A DNA stretch of 64,000 nucleotides from Arsenicitalea aurantiaca (GCF_003994485.1 NZ_RZNJ01000004.1:372001-436000), one strand, 5' to 3'. Counted from the first letter of the stretch, positions 47,105 through 55,949 are shown. Numbers and translations are program-made. The notes: generated by a model not told the origin, from the sequence alone.

Positions 47105-48604
47105 CTATTGCTCTCCCATCAGCGGCGCCTGATCGCCGGTATAGGTGGGCACGCCCCGAAGCACGCCCTGGAAATCGCTCAGTGCCGGCCCGATGACGAG
47201 GCCCTCGCGCGTGATCTTGTATTCGCGGATGGTGTCCTCATGGTCCCCATCGCGCTTCTTGACCACCGACATGGCGCGCCTCACCCGTCCCGACGCCTCG
47301 AAATAGCGCAGCAGGATCACCGTGTCAGCGAGATAGGTGATGTCGACGGGCGATTTCATGTCCCCGACCAGTCCATGCTGGGCCACGGTGATGAAGCTCG
47401 TCGCGCCGCGCCGGTTGAGGAATTGCAGAAGCTCGTGGATGTGCAGCAAGAGCGCATTTTCCGCCGGCATCGCGGCCTGGTAGCCATTGAGACTGTCGAT
47501 CACCACGGTCTGCGCGCCGAGCTCCTCGACCCGCGCCCGCACCCTGTGGGCGAATTCACCCGGCGACAGTTCGGCCGCGTCCACCTGTTCGATCGCGAGC
47601 GCGCCCGAGGCCCGGAAGCGCTCCAGATCCACCCCCACCGCGCCGGCACGCCGCATGAGCAGCCCGAGCTCCTCGTCGAAGACGAACATCGCGGCCTTCT
47701 CGCCCCGTGCGATCGCCGAGGACACGAATTGCAGCGTCACGAGCGATTTGCCCGCGCCGGTGGGCCCGAGGACGATGCAGCTCGACCCGCGCTCGACCCC
47801 GCCGCCCAGAAGCGCATCGAGCGCCGGATTGTCGCTCTTGAGCTCCTCATGGGCGAAATCGGCATGGTGCTCTGCCGAAACCAGCCGGGGGAACACCTCC
47901 ACCCCGCCACGCCTTATGGTGAAATCGTGAAATCCGCCGCGGAAGGGCTGCGCCCTGTACTTGAGCACCCGCAGCCGCCGCCGCTCCGCACCATATTCGG
48001 GCGTCAACTCTTCGAGCCGCACCACCCCATGGGCAACGCTGTGCACGGTCTTGTCCATGCCTTCGCTCGTCAGATCGTCCAGCATCAGCACCGTCGCGCC
48101 CTGGCGCGCGAAATAATGCTTGATGGCCAGGATCTGCCGGCGATAGCGCAGCGAACTCTGCGCGAGCAGCCTGATCTCCGAGAGGCTGTCGAGCACGATC
48201 CGCTCCGGCTTCAGCCGTTCCACCGCCGCAAAGATCGCCTGCGTCGTCTCCCCGAGCTCGAGTTCGGAGGAATAGAGCAGGCTCTGCTGCTGGTCGGGAT
48301 CGAGCAATGTCTCGGGCGGGGTCAGCTCGAAAATCTCGAATTTCCCATCGAGCGTCCAGCCATGCGAGCGCGCGGCGAGCTTGAGCTCGTCCGTCGTTTC
48401 CGAAAGCGTGATGTAGAGCCCGGTCTCCCCGCGTCCTGCCCCTTCGAGCAGGAATTGCAGCGCCAGCGTCGTCTTGCCCGTCCCCGGCGCGCCTTCGGCG
48501 AGATAGAGATGCCCACGCGCCAGCCCACCCGAGAGCACGTCGTCGAGCCCCGCAATGCCGATCCGCGCCTTGGTGTCGTCGTGCTCGTCGATGAGGCTAT
48601 TCAT
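47105..48604 (-). CDS. KaiC-like tandem RecA-fold ATPase
   Basis: 499 residues from the ATG at 48604; 52 further open codons upstream have no support. Two KaiC domains: CI with Walker A GAPGTGKTTLALQF and CII with GPTGAGKSLVTLQF. By eye against cyanobacterial KaiC, the CI catalytic pair Glu-Glu becomes Ser-Glu (ITLSETTDE) while CII keeps Glu-Glu (FVFDEELG). The Ser431-Thr432 autophosphorylation pair aligns with Thr-Tyr in DITYLADTVILLRY. KaiC-like ATPases of non-cyanobacteria take part in timing or stress signalling, usually with kinases. No kaiB or kaiA is nearby. It is co-transcribed with the hybrid kinase downstream and divergent from polA. Confidence 0.88.
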   Translation of the reverse strand: MNSLIDEHDDTKARIGIAGLDDVLSGGLARGHLYLAEGAPGTGKTTLALQFLLEGAGRGETGLYITLSETTDELKLAARSHGWTLDGKFEIFELTPPETLLDPDQQQSLLYSSELELGETTQAIFAAVERLKPERIVLDSLSEIRLLAQSSLRYRRQILAIKHYFARQGATVLMLDDLTSEGMDKTVHSVAHGVVRLEELTPEYGAERRRLRVLKYRAQPFRGGFHDFTIRRGGVEVFPRLVSAEHHADFAHEELKSDNPALDALLGGGVERGSSCIVLGPTGAGKSLVTLQFVSSAIARGEKAAMFVFDEELGLLMRRAGAVGVDLERFRASGALAIEQVDAAELSPGEFAHRVRARVEELGAQTVVIDSLNGYQAAMPAENALLLHIHELLQFLNRRGATSFITVAQHGLVGDMKSPVDITYLADTVILLRYFEASGRVRRAMSVVKKRDGDHEDTIREYKITREGLVIGPALSDFQGVLRGVPTYTGDQAPLMGEQ

Positions 48605-48850
48605 GCAGCGCCCTCGCGGCGTTCGGGTCGCAAGAGGGAATGAGGTTGATCGCCAGCATGTCCGGACCGGGTTGGAAACGGGATAAACGAAAGGCGCGTG
48701 CTCGGGCCAGCGCGCCGCCTTCAGGTGCAAATGCGGCAGTCGGGCTGCGGTTCCCGCCATGATCGAGATTAATCGCGTCCGCTTGCCCCTTCGCTTGGGC
48801 GCCCGAACCCCCTAATGTGCCCCTCGTCCCGACCTCACTGGAATCACCTG

Positions 48851-51769
48851 ATGCATCTGCTGCTCGTTGACGGCTCGACCTATATTTTCCGCGCCTACCA
48901 CGCCTTGCCGCCTTTGACGCGCAAGTCGGACGGGCTGCCGGTCGGGTGCGTCTCGGGCTTTTGCAACATGCTCTTCAAGCTGACCGAGGACCTGAAGGGC
49001 GAGGACGAGCCCACCCACATGGCGGTGATCTTCGATCATTCCGCCAAGAGCTTCCGCAACGAACTCTATGGCGAGTACAAGGCCCACCGCCCCCCCGCGC
49101 CCGAAGACCTCGCCCCGCAATTCCCCCTGACGCGCGACGCCACCCGTGCCTTCTCCATTCCCCCGATCGAGCTCGAGGGCTGGGAGGCCGACGACATCAT
49201 CGCGACCTACGCCTGCGCCGCCCGCCGCGCCGGCGGCAAGGTCACCATCGTCTCCTCGGACAAGGATCTGATGCAGCTGATCGAGCCCGATGGCTCGATC
49301 CGCATGCTCGACACCATCCCCCGCCCCGGCCAGCCCCCGCTGCGCTGGATCGGCCCTGAAGAGGTCTTCGCCAAATTCGGCGTCACCCCCGACAAGGTCA
49401 TCGAGGTACAGGCGCTCTGCGGGGACAGCGTCGACAACGTCCCGGGCGTCCCCGGCATCGGGGTCAAGACCGCGGCCGAGCTGATCAACACCTATGGCGA
49501 TCTCGAAACCCTGCTGTCGCGCGCCGAGGAGATCAAGCAGCCCGCCCGCCGCCAGAAGCTGATCGACAATGCCGATCTCGCGCGCATCTCAAAGCAGCTC
49601 GTGACGCTGAGCCAGGATGTCCCGCTCCCCCTCGAGCTCGATGCGCTGGCCCGCCAGCCGATCGATCCGGGCACGCTGATCCCGTTTTTGAAGGCGATGG
49701 AATTCACCACCATCACCAAGCGCCTCGCCGCCCTCCTCGATGCCGATCCCGACGCCTGGGAGGCCGATCCCGCGCTTGCCGCCAAGCCCGTCTCCGCCGT
49801 CGGCTTCGACAATGCCGCCCGCGCCGAGGCCCGTGCTGCCCGCCACGCCGCCGACGGCAAGGCCGATGCCCCCGCCGTGCTCCACGCCCATCGCACCCAT
49901 GAGGCGATCCGCGCCATCCCCTTCGATCTCGACGCCTATACCACCATCACCGACCCCGAGACGCTCGCCGCCTGGATCGCCGGCGCCCGCCAGCAGGGCC
50001 ATGTCGCCATCGACACCGAAACCACCGGGCTCGACAATCAGGCTGCCGATCTCGTCGGTATCTCGCTGGCACTCGCCCCCGGCCAGGCCGCCTACATCCC
50101 GCTCGGGCACGTCTCGGGCGAGGGCGACATTTTCGGTGGTGGCCATGCCGAGGGCCAGATGGAGATGAAGGACGCCATCGCGCTCCTCGCCCCGCTCCTT
50201 GCCGATCCCTCGATCCTCAAGATCTTCCACAATTTCAAGTATGATCACGGCGTCCTCTGCCGCTTCGGCCTCCCGGTCGAAGGGTTCGACGACACGATCC
50301 TCTTGTCCTATGCGCTCGATGGTCCGCAGTTCAACACCATGGCCGAGCTCGCCCGGCATTGGCTCGGCCATGAGGGCATCCCGATCAAGGATCTCCTGGG
50401 CTCGGGCAAATCGCAGAAAACCTTCGCCCAGGTGCCCATCCCCGATGCCGCCCGCTATGGCGCCGAAGATGCCGACATCACGCTCCGCCTCTGGCACATA
50501 TTGAAGGCCCGGCTGGTCCCGGAAAACGCCACCGCCGTCTACGAGACGCTCGAGCGCAAGCTCGCCCCCGTCCTTGCCCGCATGGAAGCGCGCGGCATTT
50601 CGGTTGATCGGCAGATCCTTGCGCGGCTTTCGGGCGATTTCGCCCAGCGCGCCGCCGCCTTCGAGGCCGAGGCGCACGAGCTGGCGGGCGAAAAGTTCAA
50701 CCTCGGCTCACCCAAGCAATTGGGCGACATCCTCTTCGGCAAGCTCGGCCTCCCCGGCGGCACGCGCACCAAATCGGGCCAGTGGGCGACGGGTGCGGGC
50801 GTCCTCGAAGATCTCGCCGCGCGCGAAAACGTGCCGCTCGCCAAGGTCATCGTCGACTGGCGCGGCCTCACCAAATTGAAGGGCACCTACACCGATGCGC
50901 TGCCCGGCTACATCAATCCGCGCACCGGCCGGGTCCACACCACCTATTCCCAGCATTCGGTGCTGACCGGGCGGCTGTCCTCCAACGATCCGAACCTGCA
51001 GAACATCCCCATCCGCACCGAGGATGGCCGCAAGATCCGCACCGCCTTCGTCGCCGCCCCCGGCAATGAGTTGGTCAGCGCCGACTATTCCCAGATCGAA
51101 CTGCGCATCCTCGCCCACATCGCCGATATCCAGGCCCTCAAGGACGCCTTCGAGGAAGGGCTCGACATTCACGCGATGACGGCGTCCGAAATGTTCAAGG
51201 TGCCGATCGAGGGCATGCCGTCCGAAATCCGCCGCCGCGCCAAGGCGATCAATTTCGGCATCATCTACGGCATTTCCGCCTTCGGCCTCGCCAACCAGCT
51301 CGGCATTCCGCGCGGCGAGGCGGGCGACTACATCAAGACTTATTTCGAGCGCTTCCCCGGCATCCGCGACTATATGGAAGAAATGCGCCGCCGCGTGAAA
51401 TCGGAGGGCTTCGTCACGACCCTCTTCGGGCGGAAAATCCTCTTCCCCAACGCCAACTCGAAAAACCCCGCCGAACGCGCCTTCGTCGAACGCGCCTCGA
51501 TCAACGCCCCCATCCAGGGCACGGCAGCGGACCTCATCCGCCGCGCCATGATCCGCATGGAGCCTGGCCTCAAGGCCGCGAAGATCGAGGCCGACATGCT
51601 GCTGCAGGTCCATGACGAGCTGATCTTCGAAATCCCCGAAGGCACCGCCGACAAGGCCATCCCCGTCATCACCGACATCATGCAAACCGCCGCCGAACCC
51701 GCCATCCGCTTTTCCATCCCCATCCAGGTGGATGCGCACGCCGCGACCAACTGGGACGAGGCGCATTAG
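48851..51769 (+). CDS. polA: DNA polymerase I
   Basis: 972 residues from the ATG at 48851 (MHLLLVDGSTYIFRAYHALPP). The 5'-3' exonuclease domain has ELEGWEADDIIATYA, VSSDKDLMQLI and DSVDNVPGVPGIGVKTA. The 3'-5' exonuclease is apparently active: VAIDTETTGLDNQAADLVGISL, FHNFKYDHGVL and YGAEDADITLRLW keep the metal-binding acids. The polymerase domain has SNDPNLQNIPIRTEDGRKIR, DYSQIELRILAHI, RRRAKAINFGIIYGIS and VHDELIFEIP. It fills gaps and removes RNA primers. The stop is followed at once by the first copy of the intergenic palindromic element. Confidence 0.97.
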   Translation: MHLLLVDGSTYIFRAYHALPPLTRKSDGLPVGCVSGFCNMLFKLTEDLKGEDEPTHMAVIFDHSAKSFRNELYGEYKAHRPPAPEDLAPQFPLTRDATRAFSIPPIELEGWEADDIIATYACAARRAGGKVTIVSSDKDLMQLIEPDGSIRMLDTIPRPGQPPLRWIGPEEVFAKFGVTPDKVIEVQALCGDSVDNVPGVPGIGVKTAAELINTYGDLETLLSRAEEIKQPARRQKLIDNADLARISKQLVTLSQDVPLPLELDALARQPIDPGTLIPFLKAMEFTTITKRLAALLDADPDAWEADPALAAKPVSAVGFDNAARAEARAARHAADGKADAPAVLHAHRTHEAIRAIPFDLDAYTTITDPETLAAWIAGARQQGHVAIDTETTGLDNQAADLVGISLALAPGQAAYIPLGHVSGEGDIFGGGHAEGQMEMKDAIALLAPLLADPSILKIFHNFKYDHGVLCRFGLPVEGFDDTILLSYALDGPQFNTMAELARHWLGHEGIPIKDLLGSGKSQKTFAQVPIPDAARYGAEDADITLRLWHILKARLVPENATAVYETLERKLAPVLARMEARGISVDRQILARLSGDFAQRAAAFEAEAHELAGEKFNLGSPKQLGDILFGKLGLPGGTRTKSGQWATGAGVLEDLAARENVPLAKVIVDWRGLTKLKGTYTDALPGYINPRTGRVHTTYSQHSVLTGRLSSNDPNLQNIPIRTEDGRKIRTAFVAAPGNELVSADYSQIELRILAHIADIQALKDAFEEGLDIHAMTASEMFKVPIEGMPSEIRRRAKAINFGIIYGISAFGLANQLGIPRGEAGDYIKTYFERFPGIRDYMEEMRRRVKSEGFVTTLFGRKILFPNANSKNPAERAFVERASINAPIQGTAADLIRRAMIRMEPGLKAAKIEADMLLQVHDELIFEIPEGTADKAIPVITDIMQTAAEPAIRFSIPIQVDAHAATNWDEAH

Positions 51770-51774
51770 GGGCC

Positions 51775-51956
51775 TACCCCCACCCCACCTCCCCCTGACA
51801 GGGGGAGGAGCAACCCGGTGCTTGCCCTCAAGTCCTGCCCCACCCCCAATCCGTCCCTCCCCCTGTCAGGGGGAGGGGCAGTGCGGTGCCTGTCCGGGAT
51901 CGGCGCCCCAGGCCCGATCCGTCCCTCCCCCTATCAGGGGGAGGCTAGGTGGGGGT
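51775..51956 (+). repeat. Palindromic intergenic element, copy A (long form)
   Basis: Bounded by TACCCCCACC...TCCCCCTGA and its near-complement TCAGGGGGA...GGTGGGGGTA, a 24-bp inverted terminal repeat with about three mismatches. It has three CTCCCCCT-GGGGGAG hairpins instead of the two in copies B-D. It lies between polA and the DUF559 gene. Confidence 0.75.
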
Positions 51957-51974
51957 AAGGCCCCAGGCACCGAG

Positions 51975-52325
51975 CTATCCCCCCGGCTCGCCCAGCACTT
52001 TCCGCATCACCTCGAACACCCCCTCGGCATTTTCCATCACTTCGAGATTGCTGAACCGCAGTACCCGATAGCCGCGTCGCTCGAGATAAGCGGTCCGCAC
52101 CAGATCACGCGCCCGTCCATCGGCGAAATAATGATCGTCACCATCGATCTCGACGATCAGCCCCGCCCGCGTGCATCGGAAATCGGCCACATATGGCCCA
52201 ACCGGCGATTGCCGCCGAAAGTGCCACCCCTGCGCGCGCCATGGCTGAACGATCCGCCAGAACCGCCGCTCCGCCGGCGTCTGCTCCCGCCGCAATCCCC
52301 GCGCAAAAGAAATCCGATCGCTCAT
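51975..52325 (-). CDS. DUF559 domain protein (Vsr-like endonuclease fold)
   Basis: 116 residues from the ATG at 52325; the open frame upstream runs into repeat copy B and is not coding. The DUF559 pattern is clear: ARGLRREQTPAERRFWRIVQPWRAQGWHFRRQSPVGPYVADFRCTRAGLIVEIDGDDHY, then AYLERRGYRVLRFSNLEVMENAEGV. The aspartate of VADF and the glutamate/aspartate of VEIDGD match the active site of the Vsr-like nuclease fold. Biological role is unknown; family members are often near mobile or variable regions. It is bracketed by repeat copies A and B. Confidence 0.85.
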   Translation of the reverse strand: MSDRISFARGLRREQTPAERRFWRIVQPWRAQGWHFRRQSPVGPYVADFRCTRAGLIVEIDGDDHYFADGRARDLVRTAYLERRGYRVLRFSNLEVMENAEGVFEVMRKVLGEPGG

Positions 52326-52356
52326 GGCCAACGCTAGCACGGACTTTCCCCGTGAA

Positions 52357-52471
52357 AACCCCCACCCAACCTCCCCCTGATAGGGGGAGGAGCAGTCCTG
52401 CGCTTGGCGCCAAACCCCGCCCAACCCCCGATCCATCCCTCCCCCTATCAGGGGGAGGCTAGGTGGGGGTA
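52357..52471 (+). repeat. Palindromic intergenic element, copy B
   Basis: 115 bp. Same ends and internal sequence as copies C and D (hairpin CTCCCCCTGATAGGGGGAG, then CCCCCGATCCATCCCTCCCC, then a second hairpin and CTAGGTGGGGGTA). It lies 32 bp upstream of the DUF559 start codon. Confidence 0.8.
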
Positions 52472-52535
52472 AGGCCCAAGGCCCCGCCAGCTCGGATCAA
52501 TCCAGACCTCAGCCGAGAGAGGCAGCGAAGGAAGT

Positions 52536-52649
52536 AACCCCCACCCCACCTCCCCCTGATAGGGGGAGGAGCCGCCCGGTGCTATCCGCCAACCCCGCCC
52601 CACCCCCGATCCATCCCTCCCCCTATCACGGGGAGGCTAGGTGGGGGTA
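52536..52649 (+). repeat. Palindromic intergenic element, copy C
   Basis: 114 bp, same orientation as B and only 64 bp from it. The second hairpin has a mismatch (CTATCACGGGGAG). It ends 37 bp beyond the stop of the HsdR-N-like gene. Together with B it fills the 361-bp gap between the two nuclease-like genes. Confidence 0.8.
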
Positions 52650-52686
52650 AAGGCGACGGTAGACGAGGCCCGACAGCCCCAATTCT

Positions 52687-53733
52687 CTAAGAGGCGTAAT
52701 GTCCGATCAGCGACCGCAGCGGATCCCGTAACTGATAGAGATCCTCCACCTGCCCAATGTCGTGTCGCGTGCTCTGCTTTTCCGCGTTGAACAGCGTGAC
52801 AAACTTGTTCTTGCCGTTGAAGTGTAGCCGCAGGATCGGCTTGCGGTTGTTGTCGTCAAAGAGCACCGCGCAATAGGATTGCGCATCCCGAATAACGACG
52901 CGGTTGACAGGCACCAGTTCCGACGCGATTGCCTGGACGATCATGAAGCCGCGCATTTCTTCAGGCGTGGTCTCGATCTTGAGCCCTTCTGCATCCACCG
53001 TCGGCAGCGTCTCTTCCTCACCGCCATCGAAAGCGTGGTCGATGCGCTGCCGTGCGCGTTGGCGGAAGAGATCGTCGAACGCGCGCTTGGTGATCGGTCG
53101 CAGGGCCTCCACCACGGCTGAGGTCACTTTGCCATCGTAAAAGTCGCGTGCCACGAACCGGACGAACTCCTCGGTCGGCGCATTCCATTGGGCCTCGATA
53201 AATCGCATTGTTGCCCGCAGATATTTTAGGGACGACGCCGCTGTGCGGATATTGTCTATGCTGAACTGATCCTTGTGGAACTTCTCCAGTTCCTTGAGAT
53301 CATTCTCGTCATAGGCCAGCAGGTCGAACTTGAAGAAGGGTGTGGCGTCCATCTTGTTGGGCGCTTCGAGATCGGTGAAGAACCAGATCTGCAGCCCGTT
53401 GGTCAGAATGCCGATATTAGCGTCGCATGCGTGAAAATATCGGAACAGCTGGCTGTATTGGGCATCCCGCAGGTTGGTGGAAACGGACTTCGCTTCCACC
53501 AGGTATTCGATGCGATCGGCAATTTTAACGGCGTAATCGATCTTTTCTCCCTTCTTGAGCCCGAGGTCGGCAACGAACTCTGGGATCACCTGCGCGGGGT
53601 CAAAAACATCAAAACCCAGCACCCGCAAGAACGGCATGACGATGGCATTCTTCGTCGCCTCTTCCGTTTGCGCTATTGCCTGAGCACTGATCGCTCGTTT
53701 TGCCAGATCAGCAACTGTTTCTCGAAATGACAT
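52687..53733 (-). CDS. Orphan type I restriction HsdR N-terminal-like nuclease
   Basis: 348 residues from the ATG at 53733, preceded by GGGGGCAATA. The N-terminal domain has a PD-(D/E)xK layout: PFLRVLGFDVFDPAQVIPEFVADLGLKKGEKIDYAVKI, then YLVEAKS with the Asp, Glu and Lys expected for metal-dependent cleavage, then QLFRYFHACDANIGILTNGLQIWFF. This is the HsdR N-terminal type domain found alone in many genomes. No helicase motifs and no HsdM or HsdS genes are present. The coding sequence is clearly less GC-rich than its neighbours and it is flanked by repeat copies C and D, which suggests acquisition by transfer. Confidence 0.85.
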   Translation of the reverse strand: MSFRETVADLAKRAISAQAIAQTEEATKNAIVMPFLRVLGFDVFDPAQVIPEFVADLGLKKGEKIDYAVKIADRIEYLVEAKSVSTNLRDAQYSQLFRYFHACDANIGILTNGLQIWFFTDLEAPNKMDATPFFKFDLLAYDENDLKELEKFHKDQFSIDNIRTAASSLKYLRATMRFIEAQWNAPTEEFVRFVARDFYDGKVTSAVVEALRPITKRAFDDLFRQRARQRIDHAFDGGEEETLPTVDAEGLKIETTPEEMRGFMIVQAIASELVPVNRVVIRDAQSYCAVLFDDNNRKPILRLHFNGKNKFVTLFNAEKQSTRHDIGQVEDLYQLRDPLRSLIGHYAS

Positions 53734-53826
53734 TATTGCCCCCATTGTCCGTACAATAGAATTACTGACAATCAGCCTTCTGACAAGCAAGTCTTTGAGC
53801 AGACGCTGGCGTGCGCCTCGACAGGA

Positions 53827-53943
53827 AACCCCCACCCAACCTCCCCCTGAAGGAGGGGGAGGAGCAGCCCTGTGCTTGGCACCAAATCCCGCCCCACCCC
53901 CGATCCATCCCTCCCCCTGTCAGGGGGAGGCTAGGTGGGGGTA
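53827..53943 (+). repeat. Palindromic intergenic element, copy D
   Basis: 117 bp, same orientation as A-C. The first hairpin is CTCCCCCTGAAGGAGGGGGAG, slightly enlarged, and the second is CTCCCCCTGTCAGGGGGAG. It separates the nuclease island from the L,D-transpeptidase gene. Confidence 0.8.
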
Positions 53944-53964
53944 AAGGCCCCACCCACCGGCCCC

Positions 53965-54645
53965 CTACTGCCGCACCAGAATCGGCGTCCCGTCCGGCAC
54001 GCGGGCGTGCAGGTCGATCACGTCATGGGCGAGAAGCCTGACGCAGCCGGACGACACCGCCTTGCCGATCGACCATTCCTCGCTCGTGCCGTGCACGCGA
54101 TAGAGCGTGTCCCCGCTGCTGTCGTGGATATAGAGCGCGCGGGCGCCGAGCGGGTTTTCCAGCCCCGGCTCCATGCCGTTGCGATAGGGCTCGAGCTCAG
54201 GCTGGCGGGCGATCATCGCCGCCGGCGGAGTCCAGCGCGGCCATTCGCGCTTGTAGGCGATGCGGGCCCGTCCGCCCCAGGCAAACCCGTCCCGGCCGAT
54301 CCCCGCGCCATAGCGCATCGCCTTGCCGCCCGGCAGCGTCCAGTAGAGGAAGCGGTTGGGCGTATCGACGACGACGACGCCGGCCGGTTCCCCGGTCGGG
54401 TTGTCCACTTCCTGGCGCCAATAGGTGGGGTCGATGGTTTCGATCCGCGCCCGCGGGACGGGAAAGCGTTCGGCGGGCAGGGGGCCGTACATGGAGAGAT
54501 ATTCGGGCCCGGGCGCAGGAAAGGCCGGCGCTGCCGGTGCCTCAGGGCGCGGCGCGCCGGTGGTGGTGCAGGCGGCGAGCGTCGTTGCGGCAAGCCCGAG
54601 GCCGCCGAGCATCATCGCCCGGCGCGTCAGATGAAATTGCGTCAT
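53965..54645 (-). CDS. L,D-transpeptidase (YkuD) exported protein
   Basis: 226 residues from the ATG at 54645. The N-terminus FHLTRRAMMLGGLGLAATTLAACTTTG combines an RR-type and lipobox-like signal, so it is exported and perhaps lipidated. The YkuD catalytic motif is complete: HGTSEEWSIGKAVSSGCVRL, with the nucleophilic cysteine in SSGCVRL. Earlier motifs are VVVDTPNRFLYWTLPGGKAMRYGAGIGRDGFAWGG. Enzymes of this family make 3-3 cross-links or attach proteins to peptidoglycan. It may be read together with the small secreted protein upstream, 68 bp away. Confidence 0.92.
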   Translation of the reverse strand: MTQFHLTRRAMMLGGLGLAATTLAACTTTGAPRPEAPAAPAFPAPGPEYLSMYGPLPAERFPVPRARIETIDPTYWRQEVDNPTGEPAGVVVVDTPNRFLYWTLPGGKAMRYGAGIGRDGFAWGGRARIAYKREWPRWTPPAAMIARQPELEPYRNGMEPGLENPLGARALYIHDSSGDTLYRVHGTSEEWSIGKAVSSGCVRLLAHDVIDLHARVPDGTPILVRQ

Positions 54646-54713
54646 GAATGGTCCGGCAGCCGCTGGGGCCACCCTCCTGAAAGTGCAGGGAAAAACGAAG
54701 AAGGCGGTGGGGC

Positions 54714-55022
54714 TCAGCCTCGCGGCGGCCGACGCGGCGCATGGGGCGGGTGGGCAAGCCCCTCGGCGAGCGCATGGCCTTCGGGGCGCACGTGCCGTCC
54801 GTCCGGCAGCAGCACGAGGCTCGCAGGCATCACCCCGATGATGTGGCAGGCCTGCCCGAAAAGCCCTGGCGACGCGGGCGCCTCGTCCGCAGCGGCGGTC
54901 TCGAGAACCATTGCGGTTTCGATGAGCGGCGCATCGCAGGCAAAAATCGCATTGGCCACCGCCGGCCGCGCGGCAAACCCGGCGAGCAGCAGGACGATCA
55001 TGATGAGCGGCAGCATGCGCAT
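54714..55022 (-). CDS. Small secreted protein of unknown function
   Basis: 102 residues. A good signal peptide (MLPLIMIVLLLAGFAARPAVANA) is followed by a short mature region containing two cysteines (FACDAPLIE and GQACHIIGV) that could form a disulfide, and a Pro/His/Arg-rich end (HPPHAPRRPPRG). I do not recognise a family. The ribosome binding site is weak; the coding case rests on the signal peptide and on its place in line with flanking genes of the same strand. Confidence 0.55.
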   Translation of the reverse strand: MRMLPLIMIVLLLAGFAARPAVANAIFACDAPLIETAMVLETAAADEAPASPGLFGQACHIIGVMPASLVLLPDGRHVRPEGHALAEGLAHPPHAPRRPPRG

Positions 55023-55096
55023 GCCCCGTTCTAGCGCGCCCGGCCGCCCGGTCCAACCCGGCGGGCCCCGGGCGCGCTACAACAGATGGTGAGCGC

Positions 55097-55822
55097 TCAG
55101 TCGGTGAGGAAATAGGTGATCGTCGTCACCACCCGCACCTTCTTGCCGATCTGCTTTTCGGGCCGGTCATTGGGAATTTCCACCGCGGGCAGCACTTCGA
55201 AGACGCCCTGGTTGGCCGTCTGGATATTGCCCACCTGCGCGCCGGATTCCCGGGCGAACTGGTCGGCCGTTTCCTTCGCCCGTGCCGTCGACTCGGTCAG
55301 CATTTCCGATTTGAGCGCATTGATCCCGGTAAAGACGAAGGACGCGCCGCCCGAATAGGCGTCCGACGACATGACGACCCCGGCGCGCAGGAGGTCCGCG
55401 ACATTGCGCGAGGCGTCGGCGAGCTCGGTTACCTTGCCCGTCGTCACCAGCATTTCCTCGGTCAGAACGAACCGCGCGTCCTCGGGCGTGCCCGCCGCGT
55501 TGTAGCCGGCCAGCCGGTCCTCGACGATGATGTTCTGGACCGCGATCTCGTCCTCGGTGAACCCGCGCGCATTAAGGAAACTCCGTACGGCGCCTTCCGA
55601 GGTCTCGAGCGCGGTCCGCGCGCCCTCGAGCGTCGGGGCGGTCGCGGTGAACTTGATCGGCCAGAAGCCGAGATCGGCCTGGGCGTCGCGTTCGGCGAGC
55701 CCCTTCACCGTCACCAGTCGCAGCGGCTGACGGCTCTCAACCAGGCTCTCGCCGACGAAAAATCCCGCCCCCGCAATGCCGACGGCAACGAGCAGCGCGC
55801 AGATCACGTAAATGATGCGCAT
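55097..55822 (-). CDS. SIMPL-domain (DUF541) periplasmic protein
   Basis: 241 residues. One N-terminal membrane/signal segment (YVICALLVAVGIAGAGFFVG) precedes a SIMPL domain: VTVKGLAERDAQADLGFWPIKFTA, the repeated helix EGARTALETSEGAVRSFLNARGF, VLTEEMLVTTGKVTELADASRNVADLL and RAKETADQFARESGAQVGNIQTANQG. SIMPL proteins are periplasmic or membrane-tethered proteins linked to stress tolerance; the biochemical activity is unclear. A perfect 14-bp palindrome (55836-55849) lies just upstream of the start. Confidence 0.88.
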   Translation of the reverse strand: MRIIYVICALLVAVGIAGAGFFVGESLVESRQPLRLVTVKGLAERDAQADLGFWPIKFTATAPTLEGARTALETSEGAVRSFLNARGFTEDEIAVQNIIVEDRLAGYNAAGTPEDARFVLTEEMLVTTGKVTELADASRNVADLLRAGVVMSSDAYSGGASFVFTGINALKSEMLTESTARAKETADQFARESGAQVGNIQTANQGVFEVLPAVEIPNDRPEKQIGKKVRVVTTITYFLTD

Positions 55823-55835
55823 TTTGTGTAATTTC

Positions 55836-55849
55836 CATCAAATTTGATG
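55836..55849. promoter_or_regulatory. Perfect 14-bp palindrome CATCAAATTTGATG
   Basis: It lies 14 bp upstream of the SIMPL gene start and about 100 bp upstream of the divergent membrane-protein gene, in an AT-rich patch. A perfect dyad at this spot is a good operator candidate. Confidence 0.45.
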
Positions 55850-55949
55850 CCCCGAAGTGAAGCTGAGCGCTTCGATTGTGGTGGGTTTGGGGCAGGCTTG
55901 TCCCCGCTACCGGGCGCTGCGACACTGGCCGCGTTTCCGGGGAGAAATC

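Noticed and set aside
53762-53953. Small minus-strand open frame across repeat copy D
   Set aside because: It translates the palindromic repeat itself; the similar peptide near repeat B has the same cause.
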